This document shows, piece by piece, positions 1 to 8,262 of a DNA stretch of 47,648 nucleotides. Under the pieces are notes generated by a model, which saw only the letters and a list, made by a program, of their open reading frames with translations, had not been told where the DNA came from and did not search any database. Location: the NCBI GenBank assembly GCA_002898375.1, contig BEIN01000020.1:1-47648 (forward strand). The letters are read 5' to 3'. Source of the DNA: a bacterium HR37 (lineage in GTDB: Bacteria; Desulfobacterota_D; UBA1144; Nemesobacterales; CSP1-2). Position numbers and translations under genes: made by a program. Position 1 is the first letter of the stretch. Every line of letters begins with the position of its first letter.

Positions 1-183
1 GAACTGTAGCAGATGTGGCACTAGAGTTCCAAAATTGCTTTCTGATAGGGTTCATATTTGCAATAAATGTCATATTGTTCTTGATAGAGACATTAATGCA
101 TCACGTAATATTTTAAGGCTAGGAACTAGCTTTCTTGGGCTTAGCCCAAGAGAAGCTCCCTGTGTAAGCTGGGAGTAGTTCAC
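1..183 (+). mobile_element. Right end of an IS200/IS605-family element
   Basis: The window opens inside a TnpB gene. Its stop (176-178) is followed directly by GTTCAC-like sequence and then host coding sequence. An inverted repeat CTCCC (155-159) / GGGAG (171-175) spans the end of tnpB, as is usual for the right-end hairpin of this family. The element end is placed near 183 by inference, because a different open frame resumes there. The left end and tnpA, if any, lie outside the window. By family knowledge, such elements transpose without target duplication, and the right end also forms the 3' part of the TnpB guide RNA. Confidence 0.7.
2..178 (+). CDS. tnpB: TnpB RNA-guided nuclease, C-terminal end (5' truncated by window)
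   Basis: The last 58 codons of a TnpB (IS200/IS605 accessory nuclease, Cas12 ancestor). The visible part has the C-terminal zinc ribbon CSRCG...CNKC followed by the signature DRDINASRNIL, whose aspartate belongs to the third RuvC-like catalytic motif. The tail ends ...REAPCVSWE then TAG. Everything upstream, including the first RuvC residues, is outside the window, so I cannot say whether the protein is intact. It lies in the same orientation as the cbb3 genes and ends a few bases before a frame resembling the end of ccoH. Confidence 0.9.
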   Translation, partial: NCSRCGTRVPKLLSDRVHICNKCHIVLDRDINASRNILRLGTSFLGLSPREAPCVSWE

Positions 184-185
184 AG

Positions 186-287
186 GCATATCAATGGGAG
201 GAAATCTATGAGCTAACAGTTTACTCTTACGATCCCGAAACCGGAAATACAGGAGTTGATAGAAAAACATTTAAGGTCTCCATATAA
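186..287 (+). pseudogene. ccoH: Probable 3' remnant of ccoH (FixH-like), cut by the IS end
   Basis: An open frame of 33 codons with no start codon runs from the IS right end to TAA at 285-287, four bases before ccoS. Its sequence ...WEEIYELTVYSYDPETG...RKTFKVSI has the beta-strand pattern of the extracytoplasmic FixH/CcoH domain end (G/Q-W-x-x-x-L-x-V-x-A ... F-x-V). Position directly upstream of ccoS and ccoN fits the ccoGHIS-type assembly genes. The assignment rests on context and a short match, so ccoG is a fallback. If correct, the insertion has removed most of an oxidase assembly gene, unless the rest is rejoined outside the window. Confidence 0.45.
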
Positions 288-291
288 AACA

Positions 292-522
292 ATGACTATT
301 CCGCTAGCAGGTGTTATACTGATTGCAGTTGCCATTATCGGTGGGGCAATAGCGATGGGTGCTTTTATCTGGGCCATACGCACAAAGCAATTTAAGGACC
401 TAAACACCGGTGCCTACGTAATATTTGATAAAGAAGAGCCTGTAGGAGAGATGACAGACACCACCTTTGGATATCCAGAGAAAAACAACCCTAAAAAAGA
501 GGAAAATAAAAATGAAGTCTGA
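292..522 (+). CDS. ccoS: CcoS/FixS cbb3-oxidase assembly protein
   Basis: A 76-residue small membrane protein needed for cofactor insertion into cbb3 oxidase in the organisms where it has been studied. One transmembrane segment (about residues 4-25) is followed by AFIWAIRTKQFKDLNTGAY, matching the family pattern A-F-x-W-A-x-R-x-x-Q-x-x-D-L. I start at 292 rather than at the in-frame ATG at 256, because the family begins just before its membrane helix and the upstream frame is occupied by the ccoH-like end. The C-terminal tail is unusually long and charged (to residue 76) and overlaps the start of ccoN by 11 bases. Confidence 0.9.
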   Translation: MTIPLAGVILIAVAIIGGAIAMGAFIWAIRTKQFKDLNTGAYVIFDKEEPVGEMTDTTFGYPEKNNPKKEENKNEV

Positions 523-1951
523 TCACTCTATACCCGGTACCGAAGAGGCTCCTGAACTCTCCTATCGAATCCTTAGTGATACCTCCTCTTCGGCTCCTGT
601 AATTGTCTTTTTTACCTCTGCGGTGGTTTGGCTACTTGTGGGAACAGTCTTTGGACTTATAGCCTCCTTTAAATTTAACTTCCCCGACTGGCTTGGGAAC
701 ATACCAGCTCTTACGTTTGGTAGGGTACGCCCTGCACACCTTAACTCGGTGATATACGGCTGGGCTTCCCTTGGAATCGCCGGTCTCTATGTATGGCTTA
801 CCGCCAGACTGTGCCAAACGGAGGTTCACTGGAGAAGGCTTCTTTACATATCTGCAATTCTCTGGAATGCAGGGGTTCTCTACGGAGTTGTCTCCATACT
901 AGGCGGACACAGTCAGGGAATAGAGTGGCTTGAGTTTCCAAAAGGTGCACAGACTTTGATTGCCATGGCCTCTGTTTTGCTTTCTCTTTCAATACTCCGT
1001 ACTTTTTACGGAAGACGGGTAAAGCACATATACGTTTCCCTCTGGTACATACTTGCCTCGGTAATATGGTTTCCTATCCTATACGTTATTGCAAACCTTC
1101 CATTTTACTCAGGGGTAACACAGGCAGCGGTAAACTGGTGGTATGCACACAATATTCTAACCGTATGGGTTACACCAGCAGGCCTTGCCGCAGCCTACTA
1201 CTTTATCCCAAAGGTTATAGGTCGTCCAATTCACAGCTACTATCTCTCGCTTCTTGGCTTCTGGTCATTTGCACTATTTTACAACTGGAACGGTATTCAC
1301 CACCTAATAGGGGGGCCACTTCCCACATGGCTTATAAGCGTTTCCATTGTTGCAAGCGTACTTATGTTCATTCCGGTAATAACTGTAGCAATTAACCACC
1401 ACCTGACCATGGTTGGGCACTTTGGCAAACTGCGTTACAGCCCAACCCTTAGGTTTGTGGTTTTCGGTGCTATGTGCTATACAGCCGTAAGCTTTCAGGG
1501 CTCTATTCAGGCTCTACGCTCATTTAACGAAATCACCCACTTTACCCACTACACAGTAGGGCACGCACACCTTGGACTGTATGCATTCTTTACCATGAGC
1601 ATTTTCGGAGCAATCTACTACATAATGCCCAGGCTTACAAAGTGGGAGTGGCCATATCCGGTTCTCATCAAGTTTCACTTCTGGCTCGTTGCCCTGGGTA
1701 TTACACTATACGTTATATCAATGACGGTAGGTGGGTTCATACAGGGGCTTTACATGAACGATCCAAGCCGCCCATTTATGGACTCGGTACAGGTAACAAA
1801 GCCCTATCTTATGGCACGTTCCATAGCAGGCGTGGTTATACTTATAGGGCATCTGTTTTTTATCTACCTCTTCTATTTAATGATAAAACGAAAGGGGGTA
1901 AAGAGGCTTACCCCACCCTGGTATGAGAAGGCTGAGGAGTACGCAAGATGA
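512..1951 (+). CDS. ccoN: cbb3-type cytochrome c oxidase subunit I (CcoN)
   Basis: Catalytic haem-copper subunit that reduces O2 to water at the inner membrane, 479 residues with about 12 membrane helices. Haem and CuB ligands are visible: RPAHLNSVIYGW (low-spin haem b histidine), WWYAHN (CuB histidine and helix-VI tyrosine region), GIHHL (CuB His pair) and THYTVGHAHLGLYAF (histidines for haem b3 and haem b). I start at 512, preceded by AAGAGG 9-14 bases upstream, not at the longer in-frame ATG at 467. The stop overlaps ccoO as ATGA, implying translational coupling. No missing ligand is seen. Confidence 0.97.
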   Translation: MKSDHSIPGTEEAPELSYRILSDTSSSAPVIVFFTSAVVWLLVGTVFGLIASFKFNFPDWLGNIPALTFGRVRPAHLNSVIYGWASLGIAGLYVWLTARLCQTEVHWRRLLYISAILWNAGVLYGVVSILGGHSQGIEWLEFPKGAQTLIAMASVLLSLSILRTFYGRRVKHIYVSLWYILASVIWFPILYVIANLPFYSGVTQAAVNWWYAHNILTVWVTPAGLAAAYYFIPKVIGRPIHSYYLSLLGFWSFALFYNWNGIHHLIGGPLPTWLISVSIVASVLMFIPVITVAINHHLTMVGHFGKLRYSPTLRFVVFGAMCYTAVSFQGSIQALRSFNEITHFTHYTVGHAHLGLYAFFTMSIFGAIYYIMPRLTKWEWPYPVLIKFHFWLVALGITLYVISMTVGGFIQGLYMNDPSRPFMDSVQVTKPYLMARSIAGVVILIGHLFFIYLFYLMIKRKGVKRLTPPWYEKAEEYAR

Positions 1952-2556
1952 TGTTTATAAGGGCCTATGTTTTTTTTCTGGGGGTGCTTGCAACCCTTTT
2001 TCTAGGGTGGGCAGCTTTGACGTTTATTCCAGGGATTCAGATAAAGGAGGTAAAACCCCTACCCGGGCTTAAACCGTATACAGAGCAGGAGCTTCGGGGA
2101 AGGGCCATTTACATTCGCGAAGGCTGTGTTTACTGCCATAGCCAACAGACCCGTCCCGATGGATTTGGGGTTGATCAGAGGCGTGGGTGGGGAAGGCCAT
2201 CTGTACCAGGAGACTACGTATACGACAGGCCCCACCTTCTGGGCACGATGCGAACCGGACCGGACCTCTTTAACATAGGGGCAAGGCAACCAAGTGAAGA
2301 CTGGCACCTGATTCACCTCTACAATCCAAGGGCAACATCCCCTGGCTCAATAATGCCACCTTATCCCTGGCTTTTTGAAGAGGCAGAGGAGGCACCCGAG
2401 GAGTTTTACAGAATGCAGGGTAAAAGGGTGGTTCCGGTACCGGAACAATTTAGACCCGAGGGAAAGGTTGTAATAGCAACCCAAGAAGCCCTGGACCTTG
2501 TGGCATACCTTTTAAGCCTTAACCACACATATCCGGTAAAGGCGGAGAAGAGATGA
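1948..2556 (+). CDS. ccoO: cbb3 oxidase mono-haem subunit II (CcoO)
   Basis: Membrane-anchored mono-haem cytochrome c of the cbb3 oxidase, 202 residues. An N-terminal membrane anchor (about residues 4-27) is followed by the haem motif C60-VY-C63-H64. The axial methionine is probably Met136 in GSIMPPYPWLF. The family signature HSQQTRP follows the haem motif. It overlaps ccoN and ccoP by four bases each (ATGA), so the three subunits form one coupled unit. Length is typical of the family. Confidence 0.96.
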   Translation: MMFIRAYVFFLGVLATLFLGWAALTFIPGIQIKEVKPLPGLKPYTEQELRGRAIYIREGCVYCHSQQTRPDGFGVDQRRGWGRPSVPGDYVYDRPHLLGTMRTGPDLFNIGARQPSEDWHLIHLYNPRATSPGSIMPPYPWLFEEAEEAPEEFYRMQGKRVVPVPEQFRPEGKVVIATQEALDLVAYLLSLNHTYPVKAEKR

Positions 2557-3212
2557 GTGATAAGAAAACGGATTCACGGTGGCGTTTTCGCCCTGAAGAA
2601 GAAAAACACGACATATACAGCCTTCACAGACAGGCTCTTCGAGAACCACCAGAACCTCAGGAGGGACTTGAACCACCTCCCTGGTGGTTATGGGTTATCT
2701 CGGTTCTGCTTATCTTCTGGGCAGGGTTCTATCTTGGACGATACGGAGGGGTCTTTGGACCCTACGTTCACGTGCTGGAAGAGGGGAGGAGAACCGAAAG
2801 AGAAACAGCCCTAGTCCCTAAGGAACCAGAGACAACCGTAAGTGGAGCAGAGGTATATGCACGTGTGTGTGCTGCATGCCATCAACCAAATGGCCAGGGT
2901 GTACCCGGGGTGTTTCCCCCGCTTGCAGGTTCAGAATGGGTGTTAAAAGACCCCGAAACCCCGATACTTATCGTCTTACACGGTCTTCAAGGCCCTATTG
3001 AGGTAAAGGGTACAGTATATAACAACGTTATGCCGGAATGGGGATCAAAGCTTTCAAATGAGGAGATCGCCGCGGTTCTTACCTACGTTAGAAACAGCTG
3101 GGGAAATCAGACAGCAGAGATTACACCCGATATGGTTGAAAAGGTGAGGAAAGAAACACAGGAACGTAAAACCCACTGGACACAGGAAGAGCTTCTTAAA
3201 CTCAAGAAATAA
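2553..3212 (+). CDS. ccoP: CcoP-like subunit III with a single haem c
   Basis: 219 residues: cytoplasmic N-terminus (1-43), one membrane helix (about 44-62), a linker and one cytochrome c domain with C106-AA-C109-H110. Met160 in NNVMPEWGSKLSNEEIAAVLTYVR is the likely axial ligand. Textbook CcoP carries two haem c domains; only one CxxCH is present here, and the protein is about one domain short. It is coupled to ccoO (ATGA). It should act as electron entry subunit of the oxidase. No gene follows for about 60 bases, so it closes the oxidase unit. Confidence 0.93.
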   Translation: MSDKKTDSRWRFRPEEEKHDIYSLHRQALREPPEPQEGLEPPPWWLWVISVLLIFWAGFYLGRYGGVFGPYVHVLEEGRRTERETALVPKEPETTVSGAEVYARVCAACHQPNGQGVPGVFPPLAGSEWVLKDPETPILIVLHGLQGPIEVKGTVYNNVMPEWGSKLSNEEIAAVLTYVRNSWGNQTAEITPDMVEKVRKETQERKTHWTQEELLKLKK

Positions 3213-3271
3213 ATGCCAAGCTGTCTTTTTTAACATATAATTAACTTTTACAAATCCCCGCATAGAAAGAA

Positions 3272-4990
3272 ATGATTAAATATACCTGGAGACTAATATT
3301 TGATTCTATTCTTATCGGACTAGTAGGAGCGCTTTCAGCACAGGTATTTAGATCAATGCTACACATATCCCAGAGTATTTTTTTAGGCTGGCTGGCCGGT
3401 TATAAACCCCCAACCTTACTGGAAGCAAGTGGTGAGCTTACAACACAGCTAATTGGAGAGCACGGTCTATGGTTGATCCCTGTTGCCACAACCCTTGGAG
3501 GGCTTATCTCAGGTATCATAGTGTTTAGCCTTGCCCCAGAAGCCGAGGGACATGGTACCGACACGGTTATAAAGGCATTTCACCATGCAGGTGGGTTTAT
3601 TAGAGCAAGACTGGCACCCATTAAATTAATTGCCTCGGCCATTACCATTGGATCAGGAGGAGCAGCAGGGAGAGAGGGCCCCATAGCTTTAATCACTGCC
3701 GGTCTTGCCTCCACATATGCAAGGCTTACCCGTCGTCCAGATGAGGAAAGACGCTTGCTTCTACTTATTGGTATGGCCGCTGGTCTCTCTGCTATATTTC
3801 GCTCCCCTATAGGTACTGCCATATTTGCCATTGAGGTTCTCTACAGGGAAATGGAGTTTGAAACAGGAGCACTCCTATATACCATGCTTGGCTCAATAGT
3901 GGCTTTCACAGTAGATGGCCTGTTTGTAGGCTGGAGTCCTCTTTTTCGTATCCCTTTAAACCTTGGCATCCCAAGCCTAACCGACTATTCCTGGTACATC
4001 ATGTTAGGAATAAGCAGTGGGGTAGTTGCAACTGCTTTACCTTTTGTGTTTTACAACACAAAAAGAGCCTTTGCTCTCATCCCCGTTCTGCCTCATTTTA
4101 AACCAGCTATAGGAGGGCTGGGAATAGGGCTTATAGCGATATTCCTACCCCAGGTACTCGGAGGTGGATACGGGTGGATACAAAAAGCCATTAACGGTGA
4201 ACTCTCCTATAAACTAATGCTAGCCCTGGTCTTTGCCAAGATGCTTGCTCTTAGCCTAACGGTCTCGTCCGGGGGATCAGGTGGCGTTTTTGCCCCAACC
4301 ATCTTTATAGGAGCTATGCTGGGAGGTTTTATGTCCAAGGTGTTTAACCAGACCCCTGCACCTTTTGTAATAGTGGGCATGGCAGCCGTTTTTGGTGGAG
4401 CTGCACGTGTCCCCATTGCCACGCTCCTTATGGTGGTAGAGATGACAGGGGGCTACAAACTGCTTGTACCGGCTGCACTTGCCGTTATGCTAAGCTACTT
4501 AACCCAGGTGAGGCTATCAGGGCTTATCCCGTATAAAAGCCTATACGAAGCCCAGGTTCCTACACGTATCGATTCACCGGCCCACCATCTTGAACACCTT
4601 CAATCAGCACTTCGGCTTATAGGTGAAAAAAGAGTTCCCGTACCACCTACAGTCAGCCATCTTAATCTATATGCACTTCTAACCGCTGGTATACCGGTTG
4701 ACCTGCCCGATGGAAAGCAGTTAAGTATAGGTGTGGTGGGAACACAAAGCCCCTGGATAGATAAATCTCTGGACTCAATCTCTCTATCAACTCCCGAGAT
4801 GAACAAAGAGGTAGAAATCATTGCCATTTTACGCAAGGGACAACTGCTTTTCCCCCACCCTGATAACAGGTTACAGAAAGGGGATCAGTTGCTTATAATA
4901 GCTTCACCACAATCATGGGAGTGGATAACCAGCTATCTCACGCCCATATCAAATGCAAAAGGCACCGGAGCAGTACACAATCCCTCATAA
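3272..4990 (+). CDS. ClC-family chloride channel/antiporter with TrkA-C domain
   Basis: 572 residues, ClC-type membrane core (about 1-430) followed by a RCK/TrkA-C-like regulatory domain (about 480-560, ...EIIAILRKGQLLFPHPDNRLQKGDQLLII). Anion-pore motifs are GHGTD (93-97, replacing the classical GSGIP), GREGP (133-137) with gating Glu135, and SGGSGGVFAPTIFIGAMLGG. The gating glutamate suggests a Cl-/H+ antiporter-like protein. A TrkA-C tail is more usual in cation transporters, but the combination is known in ClC proteins. There is no riboswitch upstream, so I do not call it a fluoride ClC. The ribosome site (GAAAGA) is weak. Confidence 0.9.
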   Translation: MIKYTWRLIFDSILIGLVGALSAQVFRSMLHISQSIFLGWLAGYKPPTLLEASGELTTQLIGEHGLWLIPVATTLGGLISGIIVFSLAPEAEGHGTDTVIKAFHHAGGFIRARLAPIKLIASAITIGSGGAAGREGPIALITAGLASTYARLTRRPDEERRLLLLIGMAAGLSAIFRSPIGTAIFAIEVLYREMEFETGALLYTMLGSIVAFTVDGLFVGWSPLFRIPLNLGIPSLTDYSWYIMLGISSGVVATALPFVFYNTKRAFALIPVLPHFKPAIGGLGIGLIAIFLPQVLGGGYGWIQKAINGELSYKLMLALVFAKMLALSLTVSSGGSGGVFAPTIFIGAMLGGFMSKVFNQTPAPFVIVGMAAVFGGAARVPIATLLMVVEMTGGYKLLVPAALAVMLSYLTQVRLSGLIPYKSLYEAQVPTRIDSPAHHLEHLQSALRLIGEKRVPVPPTVSHLNLYALLTAGIPVDLPDGKQLSIGVVGTQSPWIDKSLDSISLSTPEMNKEVEIIAILRKGQLLFPHPDNRLQKGDQLLIIASPQSWEWITSYLTPISNAKGTGAVHNPS

Positions 4991-5006
4991 GGTTTAAGTA
5001 AGCAAA

Positions 5007-5627
5007 CTATGTCCTTTCCCCTACAATCTCATCTACCCTTACAAACTCATAGCCAAGGGCTCTAAGAGATTCAACTATACCGGGAATGGCCTTAACCACC
5101 TCCATCCTATCCGCATGTTCCTTTGTTTCGTCTCCATCGTGAAGTAGAACAATAGAGCCCTCCTTCACATATCGCTTTACCCTCATTACGATATCCTCTG
5201 CCTTCACACCTTTTTTCCAGTCATATGCTATCACATCAAACGGAACGATCCTAAAACCCATTCTCTTAAGCCTTCTTATAAAAAATGGGTTTGATATCCC
5301 CCATGGAGGCCTAAAGAACCTCATGTCCTTACCCAGTATGTCCCTTAGCATTTCCTGGGTCTTTAATGTTTCTCCTAAAGCAAGACCGGTAAGGGTTAGA
5401 AGGAAAGAGTGGGAATAGGTATGATTGCCAACAATATGGCCTTCTTTATCTATCAGCTTTACAATACAGGGGCACCTTTTAACGTTTGCCCCACAGACAA
5501 AGAAAGCAGCCTTTATCCCATACCGTCCAAGTGCCTCAAGCACCCTTGGAGTTATTGTAGGGTTTGGGCCATCATCGAAACTCAAAGCCACCCTTTTAGG
5601 CTTCTCTGCTTTTGAACTCGTAAGCAT
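5007..5627 (-). CDS. Polysaccharide deacetylase (NodB/CE4 family)
   Basis: 206 residues. CE4 motifs are in order: motif 1 LSFDDGPNPTIT (catalytic base and metal aspartates), motif 2 GNHTYSH (metal histidines), motif 3 RPPWG, a Trp-containing segment AYDWKKG, and motif 5 IVLLHDGDE. It removes N- or O-acetyl groups from a polysaccharide, probably at the envelope, but no signal peptide is evident. It overlaps the upstream glycosyltransferase by 32 bases, so the pair is probably one transcript making a modified glycan. The start at 5627 has a weak ribosome site; an internal start nearer motif 1 cannot be excluded. Confidence 0.93.
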   Translation of the reverse strand: MLTSSKAEKPKRVALSFDDGPNPTITPRVLEALGRYGIKAAFFVCGANVKRCPCIVKLIDKEGHIVGNHTYSHSFLLTLTGLALGETLKTQEMLRDILGKDMRFFRPPWGISNPFFIRRLKRMGFRIVPFDVIAYDWKKGVKAEDIVMRVKRYVKEGSIVLLHDGDETKEHADRMEVVKAIPGIVESLRALGYEFVRVDEIVGERT

Positions 5628-7005
5628 TCTTAAAACACCCCGAGGTTTTTTTCGTTCTTATCTTATAGAGCAAGTCCCTTTCTTTTGTGGAAATGGCTTC
5701 TCTAATGCTAATTGCCCTTTCCTTTATTGGTCTGGTAAAAGCCTCTACCCTGGGGCTTCTTAAAGGAACCATCACAGCAAAGAGCAGAAGACAAAGAGCA
5801 ATCCAGGATAACCAGTACCCAACAGAAGAATACCCTTCTTCTCTAACCTTAGAGAGCCTGGAAAACCTTTCAGGGTTTCCAAGAAATATTCTGGCTAAAG
5901 CATTAGGAAAGTACTCAAACATAGCAAATAGAAGCCCCCACCTGTAACGACGTCCAGAGGTCCAGACACGAAACCCCATATCCAGCTTTACCTTTCCAAC
6001 ATGTTTAAGGCGCTGTGATAAATCAGCATCCTCACCAAGCTTGAGTTTGGTGTTAAATCCCCCTACACGGAAAAATGCATCCCTTCTTACAGCAAGGTTA
6101 GCACCTGGAAGAGACCAGCCACCGGAGAAAACACGGTCAAATGCCCAAGGAACAGCAATCAAATAACGAACAGCAAGGCGAGAGAGGAAAGGTCCGTTAT
6201 AAAGGTAGTATAGGCCTCCAAATGCAACAAGCTCCGGGTCGCTTTTAAACTCCTTTAGGATTCTTGAGACCCAGTTAGGAGGAAGTATGGTATCGGCATC
6301 TGTGGTAGCAACAACAGGGGCACGTGCAGCCATAAATCCGGACTGACGGCTGTAGCCAACACCCTGCCTGGGTTCAAATACCACTCTTGCCCCAAACTGT
6401 CTTGCTATCTCAGCGGTTCTATCGCTTGAGTTGTTGTCAACAACTATAATCTCAAACCCCTTGAAATCCTGGTTTAACAAACTGGTAAGGGTTCTCTCTA
6501 TAAACCCTTCCTCATCAAGGGCAGGGATAACCACCGATACTAGGGGATTATCAGGATTTCTGTGAAAGGCCCCTCTAACCCTTACAGCTACCGGTGGCCT
6601 GTATCCTCTTTTTACCTTTCGAATAAGGCCTCTAAGTGGCACAAGAAGATACATTCCAACAAATCCACCAAGCACCCAGAACAGGGGATCAATGATCCCA
6701 TCATGGATTATCTGGGAGCCGCTTATGCTGTTTTTATGGTAGTTGTAGCCAAAATCGTATATCTCCTTTACACCACCTGCTACCAGGGCAGCAACCCATG
6801 TATCAAACAGGTACCCACTTATAACACCCAGCAGAAAGTGTATGGCCTCATGCTCTGAGTTTTCTAATTTTTGCGTGGTTATTACCTGCTTCTGGGAAAA
6901 CCCCATGTAACCGTATATACTGAAATGGTCAAGAAGGTCTGTTCCAAGTGTAATGAGAACAAACAAAAGAATTAAAAAAGATTTTATAAGCCTGTCTCTT
7001 ACCAT
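5596..7005 (-). CDS. Membrane glycosyltransferase family 2 with N-terminal membrane domain
   Basis: 469 residues. The N-terminal part (about 1-135) has three to four membrane helices including SEHEAIHFLLGVISG and GGVKEIYDFGYNYH, resembling small VanZ/YdjM-like membrane domains. A GT-A glycosyltransferase domain follows (about 150-400) with VSVVIPALDEE, VVDNNSSDRT, the DxD-like TTDADT and the acceptor-side EDADLSQRL. C-terminal helices are near 410-440. I start at 7005 because AAAGGAGGGG lies just upstream, not at the longer frame opening at 7038. With the deacetylase it suggests an exported polysaccharide or glycolipid head-group pathway. Substrate unknown. Confidence 0.9.
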   Translation of the reverse strand: MVRDRLIKSFLILLFVLITLGTDLLDHFSIYGYMGFSQKQVITTQKLENSEHEAIHFLLGVISGYLFDTWVAALVAGGVKEIYDFGYNYHKNSISGSQIIHDGIIDPLFWVLGGFVGMYLLVPLRGLIRKVKRGYRPPVAVRVRGAFHRNPDNPLVSVVIPALDEEGFIERTLTSLLNQDFKGFEIIVVDNNSSDRTAEIARQFGARVVFEPRQGVGYSRQSGFMAARAPVVATTDADTILPPNWVSRILKEFKSDPELVAFGGLYYLYNGPFLSRLAVRYLIAVPWAFDRVFSGGWSLPGANLAVRRDAFFRVGGFNTKLKLGEDADLSQRLKHVGKVKLDMGFRVWTSGRRYRWGLLFAMFEYFPNALARIFLGNPERFSRLSKVREEGYSSVGYWLSWIALCLLLFAVMVPLRSPRVEAFTRPIKERAISIREAISTKERDLLYKIRTKKTSGCFKNAYEFKSREA

Positions 7006-7049
7006 GGCTTCCCCTCCTTTACAAACTGACTTTTCCAAACCGGATAAAA

Positions 7050-7415
7050 TCAGAGCACAGGAGGAGACCTTAAGGCAGGAATAGATCTGAATAACAGGGC
7101 AGGAAGGGAGAAAACCCCCTGATTTAAGCTGCCTATAAGAGGACCAGGGTAAAAAGCAGCCAATAAACCGAATCTCTTTAAAGGGAGAAAATACCCGTTA
7201 ATCTCTTTAAAACCGCTTTTATGTGAATCCTCACCTTCGAAAACAATAAAGTAGTTTCCCCCGACCCATCCGTTCTTAAGGTTCCAGACACATAAAGCCT
7301 TTTCCAAACCAACCAGGGTATTTCCACTGTATTCTTCAGAAGAAAAAGACAGGCTTAAGAAGCAAAGTAAGGCAAACGCAACAAGGTAGCCTAATTTATA
7401 GGTACGATACCACAT
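7050..7415 (-). CDS. Small exported hypothetical protein ending in RSPP motif
   Basis: 121 residues, not recognised as a named family. An N-terminal signal peptide or anchor (about 8-27, VAFALLCFLSLSFSS) is followed by a short domain, and the protein ends ...ALRSPPVL. Similar RSPP ends are seen in the small proteins at 29353-29742 and 30921-31307. By analogy with small proteins encoded beside copper/heavy-metal efflux operons, a metal-related role is possible, which is inference. An AGGA sits eight bases before the ATG, and a sigma-70-like promoter lies upstream (7470-7497). Confidence 0.6.
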   Translation of the reverse strand: MWYRTYKLGYLVAFALLCFLSLSFSSEEYSGNTLVGLEKALCVWNLKNGWVGGNYFIVFEGEDSHKSGFKEINGYFLPLKRFGLLAAFYPGPLIGSLNQGVFSLPALLFRSIPALRSPPVL

Positions 7416-7469
7416 TCCAAAGTCCTGTTTAATCTCACTTCGGAGAGAACCCTTTTAACCACAGTCTAT

Positions 7470-7497
7470 AAAATAGAACACTTAAATCAAATGTCAA
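7470..7497 (-). promoter_or_regulatory. Sigma-70-like promoter for the 7050-7415 gene
   Basis: On the minus strand a perfect -35 TTGACA (7492-7497) is followed after 16 bases by TATTTT (7470-7475). The predicted leader is about 50 bases. Confidence 0.5.
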
Positions 7498-7546
7498 TAC
7501 AAGCAAACACCCCGGAACCATAACATAGAACACACCCTTCTTCCAT

Positions 7547-8257
7547 ATGGTATCTTTAATAAGGATGATAGAGTATCTGCTCGTTTTTGCTGCTGGACTC
7601 ATCGGATCCTTTCACTGTGTGGGTATGTGTGGGGGGTTCCCAATAGCTGTAACCTCTTTTAGCACAACGAAAAAAACACTAATCCCTAGAAACCAAATTC
7701 TCTATAACTCCGGAAGGGTATTTACATATACCTTTCTTGGAGCAACGGCTGGCTACCTTGGACTTTCCCTAAGAGAAATAGAGCCGTTCTTAGGGTGGCA
7801 GGCAACAATCTCAACGGTTATGGGGGTGCTTATGGTTGTTGTAGGTCTTCAGATACTAGGCATCTTGGGGGAAAAAACACTTCCTGGTTTTAATCTCTAC
7901 TATAGCTTCCTAAAAAAGGCTATAGCCTCATTTATAAAACAAAAAGGCCCTAGTGCATCCTTTTATCTGGGGTTATTTAACGGATTTCTTCCCTGTCCAC
8001 TTATTTATGCATTCCTCTTTAAGGCAGCAGCATCTGGCTCTCCTGAAAAAGGAGCAACTATAATGCTCTCCCTTGGTCTTGGAACAATTCCTGCTATGTT
8101 TCTAATCGGCATATATGGGAGGATTATATCTTTAAAACTCCAGGGTAGCATAAGCCGGGCCTCAGGCCTTATAGTGGTAATGTTTGGGGTATTTACCATT
8201 ATACGGGGATTCCTCCCCTACTTCTTTAAGTTTGGCAACACCCACCTTTTACACTGA
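7547..8257 (+). CDS. TauE/SafE-like (sulfite exporter family) membrane protein of the cbb3/copper locus
   Basis: 236 residues with about six membrane helices. The signature GLIGSFHCVGMCGGFPIAV (C-x-x-M-C) near residue 25 and the repeat GFLPCPLIYAFLFKAA are typical of the small SafE-like family commonly found beside ccoI/ccoS genes. It is often thought to help copper or haem supply to the oxidase; the substrate is unproven. The stop is five bases before ccoI, so the two are almost certainly co-transcribed. Start is uncertain: ATG 7547 lacks a ribosome site and ATG 7565 has AAGG directly abutting it. Confidence 0.88.
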   Translation: MVSLIRMIEYLLVFAAGLIGSFHCVGMCGGFPIAVTSFSTTKKTLIPRNQILYNSGRVFTYTFLGATAGYLGLSLREIEPFLGWQATISTVMGVLMVVVGLQILGILGEKTLPGFNLYYSFLKKAIASFIKQKGPSASFYLGLFNGFLPCPLIYAFLFKAAASGSPEKGATIMLSLGLGTIPAMFLIGIYGRIISLKLQGSISRASGLIVVMFGVFTIIRGFLPYFFKFGNTHLLH

Positions 8258-8262
8258 CGAAA

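Noticed and set aside
3272-4990. ClC channel as a fluoride exporter, given the riboswitch in the window
   Set aside because: No riboswitch precedes it, it keeps a chloride-type gating glutamate, and it carries a TrkA-C domain; it is 28 kb from the switch.
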